Shown here piece by piece: positions 1-12,471 of a DNA stretch of 64,000 nt. This DNA is from Psychrobacter sp. DAB_AL43B. Lineage in GTDB: Bacteria; Pseudomonadota; Gammaproteobacteria; Pseudomonadales; Moraxellaceae. The notes under the pieces were generated by a model. It saw only the letters and a list, made by a program, of their open reading frames with translations. It made no database searches and was not told the DNA's origin. A program made the position numbers and the translations under genes. The DNA lies in the NCBI RefSeq assembly GCF_900168255.1, contig NZ_LT799838.1, positions 3,100,001 through 3,164,000 of the forward strand, written 5' to 3'. Numbering within the stretch: position 1 is the stretch's first letter; every line of letters starts with the position of its first letter.

Positions 1-1793
<1,793 letters not shown>

Positions 1794-1963
1794 AATGATT
1801 CCAATATAAGAGGGTTAAAAAGCATTGGCGCATGCAACAATATTTTAATATAAAACAGTGTTCTTATTAACATTAACAATGTAGCATTGCTGCATTTTAT
1901 CATTGTTTTGATGTTTTAATATCTTGTGGCATGACGCAACCATATACCATTAGTTGTGACTAA

Positions 1964-2010
1964 AGTGGCGCTGCTGTCTTAATAAAAAGCTTATCAGACA
2001 ACGCGCCACT
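1964..2010 (-). repeat. Hairpin in the atpA-atpG spacer
   Basis: The arms AGTGGCGC (1964-1971) and GCGCCACT (2003-2010) are perfect inverse complements. A second nested pair, TGTCT (1975-1979) with AGACA (1996-2000), extends the structure. No T-run follows on either strand, so it is not a classical terminator. It lies inside the atp transcript, between the atpA stop and the atpG start, and could be an RNA processing or stability element. Function is inferred only. Confidence 0.6.
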
Positions 2011-2060
2011 CCATAAGCTCTAACACTAAAGCCACAACAAAACTGGCTTAACCCGTTAAA

Positions 2061-3605
2061 TTAATAACTGTGATTTTGTTTAAAAGTCTCTAAAGATGAC
2101 TTTAAACGACCTGCGATATCATCGTTATAATTCGCAGTGTCATCAATCTCTTTCATTAAGTCGGCTTGCTCATCATGCATATAACGTAAGTAAGCTTCTT
2201 CAAAAGAACCGATTTTTTCAACAGGTACGTCTGCTAAGAAGCCTTCGTTTGATGCATAAATAACAGCGGCTTGCTCAGAGATAGACATTGGCTGATATTG
2301 CTTTTGCTTCATCAGTTCAGTCACACGCTCACCATGATCAAGCTGTTCGCGCGTTGCGTCATCAAGATCTGATGCAAACTGCGCAAATGCTGCCAATTCA
2401 CGATATTGAGCCAGTGCGGTACGGATACCACCCGATAGCTTTTTGATAATCTTAGTCTGAGCAGCACCACCAACACGTGATACCGAGATACCAGCGTTCA
2501 CAGCCGGACGGATACCTGAGTTGAATAGGCTTGATTCTAAGAAAATCTGACCATCAGTAATTGAAATTACGTTAGTCGGTACGAATGCAGATACGTCACC
2601 AGCTTGGGTTTCAATGATAGGTAGCGCGGTTAAAGAACCAGTTTTACCAACCACTTCACCATTGGTGAATTTTTCTACGTACGCTGCGTTTACGCGTGAT
2701 GCACGCTCAAGTAAACGTGAGTGTAAGTAGAATACGTCACCAGGATACGCTTCACGACCTGGCGGACGACGTAATAGTAGTGAGATTTGACGATAAGCAA
2801 CGGCTTGTTTTGATAAATCATCAAATACAATCAGTGCATCTTCGCCGCGGTCACGGAAGTATTCGCCCATCGTACAACCTGAGTACGGTGCGATATACTG
2901 GAGTGCTGCTGGCTCTGACGCTGAAGCGACTACAACAGTCGTATATTCAAGGGCGCCAGTTTGCTCAAGTTTACGTACGACGTTGGCAATGGTAGAGCGT
3001 TTCTGACCGATTGCAACATAGACACACTTAATACCAGAGGCTTTCTGGGCAATGATCGCATCGATAGCCATGGCGGTTTTACCCGTCTGACGGTCACCAA
3101 TGATAAGTTCACGCTGACCACGACCGATTGGAATCATGGTATCAACAGACTTATAACCAGTCATGACTGGTTGATCAACTGACTGACGATCAATAACGCC
3201 GGGGGCGATCTTCTCGACTTTGTCGGTCATTTTGGCATTAATAGGACCTTTGCCATCAATAGGGTTACCTAAAGCATCAACAACACGGCCTAGCAACTCA
3301 GGACCTACCGGAACTTCAAGGATACGACCAGTACAATAGGCTTTTTGACCTTCTTGTAGTTTTAGGAAGTCACCCAGTACTACTGCGCCAACAGAATCAC
3401 GCTCTAAGTTAAGCGCCATTCCGTAGACTTCACCTTCAAACTCAATCATTTCGCCGTACATGGCATCTTCAAGACCATGAATCTGCACGATACCGTCAGA
3501 TACTTTGACAATCGTGCCTTCATTCTTTGCAGTTGCACCCGCATCAAGGTCTTGAATGCGCTGCTTAATCAGATTACTGATTTCCGCTGGATTCAATTGT
3601 TGCAT
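2061..3605 (-). CDS. atpA: ATP synthase F1 subunit alpha
   Basis: Alpha is the non-catalytic nucleotide-binding subunit of the F1 hexamer. The 514 residues match the usual 513. The P-loop GDRQTGKT is at residues 170-177. The sequence is colinear with the family from the N-terminal [17 protein letters not shown] to the C-terminal helical domain. A GGAAA-type ribosome site lies before the ATG. It follows atpH after about 90 bp. Confidence 0.98.
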   Translation of the reverse strand: MQQLNPAEISNLIKQRIQDLDAGATAKNEGTIVKVSDGIVQIHGLEDAMYGEMIEFEGEVYGMALNLERDSVGAVVLGDFLKLQEGQKAYCTGRILEVPVGPELLGRVVDALGNPIDGKGPINAKMTDKVEKIAPGVIDRQSVDQPVMTGYKSVDTMIPIGRGQRELIIGDRQTGKTAMAIDAIIAQKASGIKCVYVAIGQKRSTIANVVRKLEQTGALEYTTVVVASASEPAALQYIAPYSGCTMGEYFRDRGEDALIVFDDLSKQAVAYRQISLLLRRPPGREAYPGDVFYLHSRLLERASRVNAAYVEKFTNGEVVGKTGSLTALPIIETQAGDVSAFVPTNVISITDGQIFLESSLFNSGIRPAVNAGISVSRVGGAAQTKIIKKLSGGIRTALAQYRELAAFAQFASDLDDATREQLDHGERVTELMKQKQYQPMSISEQAAVIYASNEGFLADVPVEKIGSFEEAYLRYMHDEQADLMKEIDDTANYNDDIAGRLKSSLETFKQNHSY

Positions 3606-3695
3606 TGCCTTGTTTCCTTTAATTTATGATAACCCGCCACTGACGTAAATGCTCTTATATCACGCATGCTTGATAAGCTACGTTGACGATTGGCA

Positions 3696-4319
3696 TTAGG
3701 CCGTTAGCTGTGTTTTTAACTGTTGTAACTTGCCGCGCATCGAATCATCAATGACTTTGTCACCGACTTTGATCGTAACGCCTGCCAAGAGACTTGGGTC
3801 CACCGATTCATGAATCACTACGCTCGCATTTAGCGAAGTAGCAAGACGCGCTTGCAGCGTATCACGCTGTGCATCGGTTAATGGATAAGCAGAGGTCACA
3901 TAAGCGTCAAGCTGCTTTAAGCTTATTGCCTTGTGACGGCGATAATGCTCATAAACTTCAGGAAGCAGCGCCAGACGCTCTTGCTCTGATAACTGTTTAA
4001 CGAAGTTACTAAGTGCTACTGATACTTTTGGATAGCTGGCGTTGCTGTCATGACGAGCCCCTTGGGTCTCACCTAATAACTGCTTAAAAGCAGAATCACT
4101 AGCGCTAGCTACTTCTGTATCATAAAGATCGACCAAAGCAGCTGACTTATGCTCAGCAGAAACAGCTGGATTGTCTAGCCAAGTACTGAACGACTTGTCG
4201 TTGACAACGGTAGCCGCAACAAACAAGAAGTTTTCCCAGTCATTTACTGCCCCGTTTTCATTGGCATAGTCAAAAGCGGCTTTAGCGTACGGTCGTGCTA
4301 AGGTTGATAAGTCAGCCAT
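3696..4319 (-). CDS. atpH: ATP synthase F1 subunit delta
   Basis: Delta joins the peripheral stalk (b subunits) to the top of F1. The protein has 207 residues, somewhat longer than the typical 177-180. It opens with [16 protein letters not shown], the family N-terminal signature, and ends with the conserved [19 protein letters not shown] segment. Its start lies 13 bp after the atpF stop, so the two are probably co-translated. Confidence 0.95.
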   Translation of the reverse strand: MADLSTLARPYAKAAFDYANENGAVNDWENFLFVAATVVNDKSFSTWLDNPAVSAEHKSAALVDLYDTEVASASDSAFKQLLGETQGARHDSNASYPKVSVALSNFVKQLSEQERLALLPEVYEHYRRHKAISLKQLDAYVTSAYPLTDAQRDTLQARLATSLNASVVIHESVDPSLLAGVTIKVGDKVIDDSMRGKLQQLKTQLTA

Positions 4320-4332
4320 GTTATCCTCACAA

Positions 4333-4803
4333 TTACAGCTTAGCCGCCAGCTGATTTAACATACTGGCATGTTTTTGCACATCGACTGTGTCTTGCAAAA
4401 TCTTCTCAGCACCAAGGACAGCCAGTTCAGCTACTTGGGCACGTAATGACTCACGCGCTTGATTGATTTCTTGGTCGATTGCCGCTTGTGCTTGTTGGCG
4501 AATGCGCTCGCCTTCCGCTTGGGCTTGCGTTTTAGCATCTTCAACAAGTTGATTGGCGCTTTTGTTCGCTTGCTCAATTAACGCAGCAGCTTTGGTCTTA
4601 GCCAGATTAAGCTCCTGCTGTACATCTTGCTCCGCGGTCGCCAAATCTGCTTTTGCTTTTTCAGCAGCATTTAAGCCTTCAGCAATTTTACGCTGACGGT
4701 CATTAATAGCGCCGATAAGTGGTGGCCACACGAATTTCATGCAGAACATCACAAAGATTGCAAAAGCAATGGCTTGACCGATGAGGGTAGAATTGATATT
4801 CAC
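4333..4803 (-). CDS. atpF: ATP synthase Fo subunit b
   Basis: Subunit b forms the dimeric peripheral stalk. The 156 residues match the E. coli length. One N-terminal membrane segment (about residues 7-27, [20 protein letters not shown]) is followed by a long Ala/Glu/Lys/Gln-rich helix typical of the b coiled coil. It lies between atpE (117-bp spacer) and atpH. Confidence 0.96.
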   Translation of the reverse strand: MNINSTLIGQAIAFAIFVMFCMKFVWPPLIGAINDRQRKIAEGLNAAEKAKADLATAEQDVQQELNLAKTKAAALIEQANKSANQLVEDAKTQAQAEGERIRQQAQAAIDQEINQARESLRAQVAELAVLGAEKILQDTVDVQKHASMLNQLAAKL

Positions 4804-4920
4804 GTGATCACCTCTTTGTTAATGAAAAACCAGTTTCATTGATCATATTTGATAGCCAAACTTTGGCTATGGTTAACATGCAAGCTTTGACTACCAAACA
4901 TTTACAACTGAGCTTTCTGA

Positions 4921-5187
<267 letters not shown>

Positions 5188-5202
5188 CTATTGAATGTCT
5201 AA

Positions 5203-6081
<879 letters not shown>

Positions 6082-6140
6082 TTATTAGTCAACGATTTAC
6101 TCAACTACCAAAAAATACGGTTGCTATCTGATGAGTTCTC

Positions 6141-6192
6141 TAGCGCTTCTTATATCGGCATTACTTAAATGCAGATATAAGAAGCGACGCTA
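6141..6192 (-). repeat. Large inverted repeat in the atpB leader
   Basis: Left arm TAGCGCTTCTTATATC (6141-6156) pairs with the right arm at 6174-6192, whose reverse complement is identical apart from a three-base insertion. The loop is about 17 nt. It lies about 70 bp upstream of the atpB ATG, in the presumed 5' leader. No T-run follows, so it is not a plain terminator. Confidence 0.6.
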
Positions 6193-6274
6193 AAGCACCT
6201 CTGTAAGCAATAACATCCAACCCATAGTTCTGTTACTTATGCTAAATTTGCTAGCTGATGATAAATTTTAGCTA

Positions 6275-6312
6275 TCAAAAAAGGGCTTATCATTATTCAT
6301 TAATGGCCCTTT
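6275..6312 (-). terminator. Minus-strand intrinsic terminator after atpI
   Basis: Read on the minus strand, AAAGGGC (6312-6306) pairs with GCCCTTT (6286-6280), followed directly by a run of Ts (6282-6277). It separates atpI from the rest of the atp operon. Confidence 0.65.
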
Positions 6313-6511
6313 AATGTATGCGGTAAAATATCATCTATTGTTTGCTTCGCCCGTTTTGTCACGATAAACGCTTAATACAGCGATCGTAAGCAAGATATTT
6401 AGCCGCCTATATTAATGCAGCGTTGTATTAGTGTAAAGTCAATTATGACTTTTTTATCTACTGTATGAATAAGTTAGCTATGAATCGCCTTAAACCACAC
6501 AGCTTTGCATC

Positions 6512-6540
6512 GATAATTAAATTGTAAGCATTTAATTATC
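6512..6540. repeat. Perfect 11-bp inverted repeat
   Basis: GATAATTAAAT (6512-6522) and ATTTAATTATC (6530-6540) are perfect inverse complements around a 7-nt loop. It lies about 200 bp downstream of the atpI stop on the minus strand. It is AT-only apart from the terminal G and C, so function is unclear. Confidence 0.5.
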
Positions 6541-6740
6541 AAGGGTAATAAACGCTCCCCTACCCGCAAATAACTGCGTATATCTTTATATCGAAAATTT
6601 ATATCACAATTATCACTGCTATTTTAAGGTAATGATTATACTGCAACTTGCTAAAACCAGTCATAGAGAAGTTGGACAGCAGGGTGACGAGCTCAGTGCA
6701 CTCAATGGGGCAACTATAAAATAGCTATCCTCTATCTACA

Positions 6741-7139
6741 CTAGCGTATATGCCACAACATCCAACTGTGACTAATTTGCATTACCATAAAACCGATGAA
6801 CAGCGCAGGCGCCGATAGGGGTTGTACGGTAATAAAAATTAGTGCGAAACCAAACACGGTCAACAGCCATTTAGCCATCTGACCCCGATAAAGCTGGCTC
6901 ACAATATGTAAGCGCGCGCGATAACCGGTATACCAAAAGATAAAAAAAGCAAAAACTGCTTGGGTGGCAAAACTCAGCAAGGCACCAATAGCGGTACTTT
7001 TCGCTACGGTAAGCTCACTATGTAGCCATATCGTATCTATCATCCAAGCAATAATAATTAGGATAAATAATATCCATGCTTGGCGCTTGAGATAGATGCC
7101 AATTTTATCTTTTTGTGTGCGTTTAGCAGGCTTGGTCAT
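6741..7139 (-). CDS. atpI: ATP synthase subunit I (AtpI-like)
   Basis: This is a small membrane protein of the AtpI family, thought to help c-ring assembly or magnesium supply rather than being part of the final enzyme. The 132 residues contain about four hydrophobic helices after a short basic N-terminus. Recognition rests on position upstream of atpB, size and topology, since the family is poorly conserved. A terminator and 671 bp separate it from atpB, so it may not be in the same transcript. Confidence 0.75.
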   Translation of the reverse strand: MTKPAKRTQKDKIGIYLKRQAWILFILIIIAWMIDTIWLHSELTVAKSTAIGALLSFATQAVFAFFIFWYTGYRARLHIVSQLYRGQMAKWLLTVFGFALIFITVQPLSAPALFIGFMVMQISHSWMLWHIR

Positions 7140-7508
7140 TGATATTCCTATAGCCCTACAACATGGGAATAATGTAGCTCGCTTGCGAAACTTTTATCCG
7201 CGAGTAGCTCACCATATAGGCGTTATCTTTCAACCAAAATAAAACGCCCTCATTATAAGGAGCGAGTGCCTTTTAAGCAAGTAAAATATCCCTTTTATCA
7301 AGTGTTTGCTGGTTTAGTAGCGAAAATCTCTCTACATAATCCATAAAGCAGAGCTAATACGTCAGCAATCAGCGTTTTTATATTATCAGCTGAGAGCTAG
7401 AAGCGATTAATTTAGTATTGTTTTATTTTCAAAGCGTATCTCTTTCACCTGATTCCTCAAACTCTATCCTTCCAATTTGTTTAGCCAAAAACCATTTATA
7501 AAAATTAT
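7140..7508. other. Intergenic region between znuA and atpI
   Basis: The 369 bp hold the atpI promoter region and the 3' region of znuA, both read on the minus strand. A short GGCGTT/AACGCC inverted repeat (7219-7248) is present without a T-run. Nothing else is recognised. Confidence 0.5.
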
Positions 7509-8414
7509 TTATGATATGCATTGACGGATTTGCTCCGCCATTATCTGCCAACCGCTAATAAAGTCTTTACTGTTACTCATATCTTCAGCTTGAACGGTAG
7601 CTTGAACGGGTTGTAGCTTGGCGAGCAAACCTTTGGCAGGTTGGCTTGGCGATACCAAACACATTTTCTTGGCTGGGCGTTGCTCATTGAGCCAGCGTAA
7701 TTGACTGGCTTTTGGTGCGAGATGATGGTCGGTACTTAAGCTACCAATCAGCTGTAATTTGGCACTGCTTTCCATATATTGATAAGCATCATGATAGGCC
7801 CAATACGGTAAAGGTTTCTGCGAATTATTTTGGTTGGTCACCGCCACGGCTGTATCCATCCGCTGGGCAAATTTTTGCGCATTGGCATGATAGAGCTTTT
7901 TATATTGTGGATTGGCATGACTGTGTATGACAGCAAGCGCACGGGTAATGGCTTTGGCATTATCAGGATCAAGCCAAATATGGGGGTCTAACGTGCCAGC
8001 AATGGCTTTACCTTTTACATCGCGCAGTGGATGACGATTAAAAGCATCAAACTTAAATAAAGCAATGGCATTGGGCGCACTATTTAAACTTGCTGCCAAA
8101 TTATTTTCTAATGGCTCACCGAACCAAACCACAAAGGTGCTGTCTTGAATCGCTTTAATATCACCAGGACTGATACTGCCATGGTGACCCACCTCCCCTG
8201 CTTGCAATAATTGCTTGGCAGGTGGCGATCCTGCAGTTACTGCCTGACTTAATAAAAATAGTGGATAGTTACTCACGCTGACCGTTGCTGCTTGCGCATT
8301 TATCGCCAAAGAGCCTAGCATCATTACTACAGTTATCAACAAGCGTTGCGGCTGTAATATTAAGCGCCAAAGTTTATTTATAGTCTTTGTAGCATTGTGA
8401 TAATAGGCAATCAT
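7509..8414 (-). CDS. znuA: Zinc ABC transporter, periplasmic zinc-binding protein
   Basis: ZnuA captures zinc in the periplasm and delivers it to ZnuBC. The 301 residues start with a basic N-terminus and a hydrophobic signal segment ending near residue 42 (INAQA). Candidate zinc ligands are His77/His78, His145 in the DPHIWLDP motif and His208 in YHDAYQY. The long His/Asp-rich loop of many ZnuA proteins is missing. It is divergent from zur-znuCB, with a Zur box in the shared promoter region, so repression by Zur in zinc excess is expected. Confidence 0.93.
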   Translation of the reverse strand: MIAYYHNATKTINKLWRLILQPQRLLITVVMMLGSLAINAQAATVSVSNYPLFLLSQAVTAGSPPAKQLLQAGEVGHHGSISPGDIKAIQDSTFVVWFGEPLENNLAASLNSAPNAIALFKFDAFNRHPLRDVKGKAIAGTLDPHIWLDPDNAKAITRALAVIHSHANPQYKKLYHANAQKFAQRMDTAVAVTNQNNSQKPLPYWAYHDAYQYMESSAKLQLIGSLSTDHHLAPKASQLRWLNEQRPAKKMCLVSPSQPAKGLLAKLQPVQATVQAEDMSNSKDFISGWQIMAEQIRQCIS

Positions 8415-8477
8415 GCGTCGTCAACCCTGTAAAATAGATAACAATAGTAGAAGTTATGGTTCTTATTAATTTCATTA

Positions 8478-8492
8478 TGTTATACTATAACA
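8478..8492. promoter_or_regulatory. Zur box (zinc-responsive operator)
   Basis: TGTTATACTATAACA is a perfect palindrome with a single central base (TGTTATA-C-TATAACA). It matches the gammaproteobacterial Zur operator core and lies between the divergent znuA and zur genes, where it could control both. Confidence 0.85.
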
Positions 8493-8692
8493 ATATAGAA
8501 TTACACTTTTATTTTTAATGCTTGTTATTCTATTTAGTTTTAAGCGGTTTCAATCGCATAAAAAATACGATAATGATGCTTAGCAATCCTCAGTATTTGC
8601 TTTATTATTTGACGTTATATTATGTCACCTTTAAATACTTATAGAATGAATACCTGCTTTATAATTTAGATTGCTTTTTGGGAGCTTGTGCT

Positions 8693-9214
8693 ATGCCGAC
8701 CACCTCATCTACCTGTGAGCATGTGCACGATGTGCAAGATTTTACGCCACACAATGTGACTGAGCGTCTAGAGGCAGCAAAAGAGCAGTCTCGTATACGC
8801 GGTGTGCGCTTTACGCCCTTGCGGCAACAGGTTTATATGCTGATATTACAAGCCAACAAACCAGTTGGCGCTTATGACTTAATCACCCAATTACAGCAAA
8901 TGCGTCTATTAAACAACGATAATGACACTGATGGCGCAAAGAATGTCGCGCCGCCGACGGTGTATCGCAGTTTAGAATTTTTATTAAGCGAAGGTTTGAT
9001 TCATCAACTGACCTCTATTAATGCTTATGTTCCTTGCTGTCATCCGCGCGCGCAGCATACGGCAGCGTTCTTAATCTGTGAGCAGTGCCAGCGCGTACAA
9101 GAATGTAGCAGCTTACCCGTGCAAGAGATGATGAGCTTTGCTGAGCAAGATATTGGCTTTACCGTTGCTCGTAGTGTGATTGAGCTGAGCGGTCGGTGCC
9201 AAGCGTGTCAGTAA
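8693..9214 (+). CDS. zur: Zinc uptake regulator, Fur family
   Basis: Zur is a zinc-sensing repressor of zinc uptake genes. The 173-residue protein has a winged-helix domain at about residues 35-105 and a structural zinc site formed by Cys129/Cys132 (CEQC) and Cys169/Cys172 (CQAC). The ATG at 8693 is preferred to the in-frame TTG at 8678 because GGGAG lies at a sensible distance before it. It heads the order zur-znuC-znuB, and the Zur box upstream suggests autoregulation. Confidence 0.92.
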   Translation: MPTTSSTCEHVHDVQDFTPHNVTERLEAAKEQSRIRGVRFTPLRQQVYMLILQANKPVGAYDLITQLQQMRLLNNDNDTDGAKNVAPPTVYRSLEFLLSEGLIHQLTSINAYVPCCHPRAQHTAAFLICEQCQRVQECSSLPVQEMMSFAEQDIGFTVARSVIELSGRCQACQ

Positions 9215-9328
9215 AACAGCAGCCGTTTTATTAATATGACTGCTTGGCACTTGAGACTTAGCTTTGCATAGTTGCCTCTTGTCATTATTTATTACCAAAT
9301 TTATTACCAAGCTAACAGTTGTCAGCCT

Positions 9329-10126
9329 ATGAGCCTGTCTACCTCACCATCTAATCAATCCTCAACTGCTAATATGAGTGGTCACACGATGAATCATGCC
9401 AGCAAGTTGCTGAGCTTAAATAATATCAGCTACCATATTGGGCAACAACGCTTACTATCGCATATCAATATCGATATTGCAGTCAATGAAACTGTGAGCC
9501 TTATTGGACCTAATGGTGCTGGCAAATCAACGCTCGTGAAGCTAATTTTGGGGCTAATTAACCCTACGGAAGGTCAAATTAGCACTTATGAACCATTGAA
9601 GCTTGGCTATGTACCGCAGCGCTTTGCCGTACCGCCAATTTTGCCGTTACGCGTATGCGATTTATTAGCGCAAGCAGACAAAAAGCGCTTAACGGCTGAG
9701 CAACGTCAGTTTATATTTGATAATTTGTCATTAAGCCATTTGCTCTCACGGCAGATGCTGCATCTGTCGGGCGGTGAGACCCAGCGAGTATTGTTGGCGC
9801 GGGCATTATTAGACAAACCCAATTTATTGATTTTAGATGAGCCGATGCAAGGGCTTGACCCTGATACTGAAGTGTGGCTTTATCAGTTTATTGATGAATT
9901 ACCAGAATTTTTGCAGTGCGCCATGCTAGTGGTGTCGCACGATTTGCATTGGGTGATGAAAGGCAGTCGACGGGTAATTTGTCTGAATAAGCATATCTGC
10001 TGTGAAGGTCAGCCAAGCGAGCTTGCGATTAGCAGTGAATTCCAAAAGCTGTTTGGACATCATTACGAGCAGCCATACGTCCATCAGCCACACGCCTGTG
10101 AACATCATGCACCAAGCGAAATATGA
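9329..10126 (+). CDS. znuC: Zinc ABC transporter, ATPase
   Basis: ZnuC powers zinc import through ZnuB. It contains the full ABC set: Walker A GPNGAGKST, signature LSGGETQR, Walker B LLILDEP and the switch histidine in VVSHD. The C-terminus ends in a His-rich tail (HHYEQPYVHQPHACEHH), which could bind zinc. The ATG at 9329 is used; ATGs at 9374 and 9389 are alternatives because no start has a strong ribosome site. An in-frame TTG lies at 9272. Confidence 0.93.
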   Translation: MSLSTSPSNQSSTANMSGHTMNHASKLLSLNNISYHIGQQRLLSHINIDIAVNETVSLIGPNGAGKSTLVKLILGLINPTEGQISTYEPLKLGYVPQRFAVPPILPLRVCDLLAQADKKRLTAEQRQFIFDNLSLSHLLSRQMLHLSGGETQRVLLARALLDKPNLLILDEPMQGLDPDTEVWLYQFIDELPEFLQCAMLVVSHDLHWVMKGSRRVICLNKHICCEGQPSELAISSEFQKLFGHHYEQPYVHQPHACEHHAPSEI

Positions 10127-10205
10127 TAGAAAACAGAAAACCTAGCTAATTAAGACAAAAAAATGCCTTGTGGCCCTTTTTATAAAAATTTTATGGATAC
10201 TTATT

Positions 10206-11039
10206 ATGACTGCTTGGTTAGCCATCATTGCACCTGCTTGGATTGCTGGCAGTATTTTAGCGCTGCTCTCTGCACCCTTAGGGTGTCTAGTATTGTGGCG
10301 ACGCATGGCTTTTTTTGCCGATGCTTTGGCGCATGGGACATTGCTAGGGGTCGCACTGGCGGTATGGTGGCAGTTGCCAATGGGCATTGGCATTGCGCTG
10401 GTCAGCGTTATGGTGGTACTAGGGTTGGTACTCATCGATGATGAGCGTTTGCCAGTCGATGCAGTGTTGGCAGTGGTTGCGGTATCGCTACTTTGTTTAG
10501 GGTTATTGACTTTAACCCAACTTACCGATCAGCAAGCCAATGTATTAGGCTTTTTATTTGGTAATCTACTTGAGCTTGATTGGGCTGACTTGCCATTGAT
10601 TGCTGCTAGCACACTGGTGGGATTGGGATTACTGATTTATATATGGCCAGCGCAAATAAAGCTCGCTACTCATGAAGCGTTAGCGCGTATTCAAGGCATT
10701 AACCCAACGCGGCAACGATTGTTTTTCATGGGCGTATTGGCAGGGTTTTGTGCGATTGCCTTGCAAGCGGTTGGTAGCTTATTAATTAGCGGCCTATTGG
10801 TATTGCCAGCTCTCACTGCGCGCCTATACTCAGCATCGCCAAAACAAATGGTGATTATAGCGCTGATCACCGCTCAACTTGGCGTGACACTAGGTGTTTG
10901 GGGCAGTATTTGGCTAGATATTCAAACTGGACTTTCTATCGTATTGATTTTAGCCATGCTATTTTTCGCCGCCTTGATTGTCTCAAAACTCATATCAGCA
11001 AAGTCAATAATGGCAAAATTTTGGTCGCCACGTCGTTAG
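10206..11039 (+). CDS. znuB: Zinc ABC transporter, permease
   Basis: ZnuB is the membrane channel of the zinc importer. The 277 residues form about eight hydrophobic helices and belong to the ABC-3 permease family (the FFADALAHGTLLG segment is typical). The ATG at 10206 is preferred to an in-frame GTG at 10170, because the extra residues do not belong to the family. The gene follows znuC by about 80 bp in the same direction. Confidence 0.92.
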   Translation: MTAWLAIIAPAWIAGSILALLSAPLGCLVLWRRMAFFADALAHGTLLGVALAVWWQLPMGIGIALVSVMVVLGLVLIDDERLPVDAVLAVVAVSLLCLGLLTLTQLTDQQANVLGFLFGNLLELDWADLPLIAASTLVGLGLLIYIWPAQIKLATHEALARIQGINPTRQRLFFMGVLAGFCAIALQAVGSLLISGLLVLPALTARLYSASPKQMVIIALITAQLGVTLGVWGSIWLDIQTGLSIVLILAMLFFAALIVSKLISAKSIMAKFWSPRR

Positions 11040-11112
11040 GTCATTGTATCGTCATAGCATTAGATTAGAATAGTTTGTTGCTGTCATACAGTTGATTTAC
11101 TTTAAAAAAACA

Positions 11113-11208
11113 CAGTGCCGCTAGGATAGATTTTTCGAAGCTTTTTTCAAAGCTTATTCAAATGCGAAACACAAAGTAGATGATGAAAAGTTATACCAAT
11201 AACATGTG
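11113..11208. repeat. Degenerate copy of the palindromic intergenic repeat
   Basis: The left part (CAGTGCCGCTAGGATAGA, then TTTTTCGAAG) closely matches the copy at 37278-37360. The right part keeps only the TTATACCA segment. It lies downstream of znuB. Family membership is seen by eye and is the weakest of the four copies. Confidence 0.5.
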
Positions 11209-11334
11209 ATTAGTCGCGTTCTGACAGCGTTCCGACTTTACTGTGCTTTGATTGTATTTTAAGTATGAATTTTGATTTTGAACAGTCTATAGCTATTATA
11301 GCAGCGGCACTAATCGACACGGCAAAGATATTTT

Positions 11335-11541
11335 CTATCTTTTATAAAATTTTATTTCATCAAAATTGCTAAAGCTTTCAGAGGCATTATGTTGTAAACT
11401 TTCCCTAATACTATCAACACTATAGTTAAATACGTCTACCACCAAACGAGCGGTGTATAAACAAGCTTTATATAGGATTGGATGATCGCTTTTGATGATT
11501 GCTCTTATAGTATAAAGCTTCATTTTATTAACATGAGACAT
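11335..11541 (-). CDS. Small hypothetical protein
   Basis: This is a 68-residue frame starting at ATG 11541, rich in polar and aromatic residues, with no signal peptide, membrane segment or motif that I recognise. The ribosome site is weak. It stands alone between znuB and cpdA. It may be real or chance. Confidence 0.3.
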   Translation of the reverse strand: MSHVNKMKLYTIRAIIKSDHPILYKACLYTARLVVDVFNYSVDSIRESLQHNASESFSNFDEIKFYKR

Positions 11542-11637
11542 AAATACCAGACAAGTAATAGTCGCTCATTTATCGCTACTCGTTTAATCGTATTACCTTA
11601 TAAAAATGTTCATTGATTCGATGAGGGACTGAATCCA

Positions 11638-12471
11638 ATGCTAAGCTATCCTGCCAGTACCATCAGCACGCCAGATGGACAGGTCAACGTTTTACAAATA
11701 ACTGATTTGCATTTATCATCGCCTATGCCTGCTGCTGAAAACAGTAGTGAGGTGTCTGTTTGTCAATACAGTTTTGAAGCGATTGTCAAACAAGCATTAA
11801 GCAAAGAGCTTCGCTGTGATTTGATCCTTGTGACGGGCGACTTGGTCAATAAAGTGCAGTCAGCTATTTATGATCTTATCTTTGAGGTATTGCAGGAAAC
11901 CGGTATTCCTTTTGCCTGTATTGCAGGCAATCATGACGTAACTGATGAGATTGGTGAAGATTTACCATTTTTCCAGCGAGAACTCATTGCTAGGCCTACT
12001 GACTCACGTTTGCTGAGTCGGCATATTATTGAAACCGACCATTGGCAGCTACTTTTATTAGACTCCTCCATTACAGGCAAGGTAGAAGGTGAGGTTACGC
12101 CGACCGACATTGATTGGGTATTTAAGCAGCTAGATTCTTGTGATAAGCCAGCGCTCATTGCTCTACACCATCACGTGTTACCGGTAGATTCTGCGTGGAT
12201 TGATAGCCATATGGCTAAGAATGCAGATAATTTTTGGCAGCATATCTCAGCGTTTGAGCATTTAAAAGTAGTCATTCATGGACATACTCACCAAGACCAA
12301 ATGCGCCACTATCAAGGGGTCACCGTTTATAGCACGCCCTCTACCTGCTATCAATTCAAGCCTTTTGAGGATAATTTTGCTTACGATAAAAACGCGCGCC
12401 CAGGATATCGTTGGTTGCAATTAGCCAACAATGGAAAGGTTGCAAGCTGGGTTGAAAGACTAGATACTTGA
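11638..12471 (+). CDS. cpdA: 3',5'-cyclic-AMP phosphodiesterase (CpdA/Icc-like)
   Basis: This calcineurin-like phosphoesterase probably hydrolyses cAMP to AMP in the cytoplasm. The 277 residues contain the metal-binding motifs in order: ITDLHLSS near residue 22, VTGDLVN, IAGNHDV, a HHH cluster and HGHTHQDQ near the C-terminus. A GAGG ribosome site precedes the ATG. It appears monocistronic. cAMP as substrate is inferred from similarity to CpdA. Confidence 0.88.
   Translation: MLSYPASTISTPDGQVNVLQITDLHLSSPMPAAENSSEVSVCQYSFEAIVKQALSKELRCDLILVTGDLVNKVQSAIYDLIFEVLQETGIPFACIAGNHDVTDEIGEDLPFFQRELIARPTDSRLLSRHIIETDHWQLLLLDSSITGKVEGEVTPTDIDWVFKQLDSCDKPALIALHHHVLPVDSAWIDSHMAKNADNFWQHISAFEHLKVVIHGHTHQDQMRHYQGVTVYSTPSTCYQFKPFEDNFAYDKNARPGYRWLQLANNGKVASWVERLDT

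Noticed and set aside
7219..7248. GGCGTT/AACGCC hairpin upstream of atpI
   Set aside because: Six-base stem with a long AT-rich loop and no T-run; too weak to assign a role.
10142..10441. Two overlapping frames over the znuB start
   Set aside because: Both are out of frame with the ABC-3 permease and without motifs; the znuB frame explains the region.
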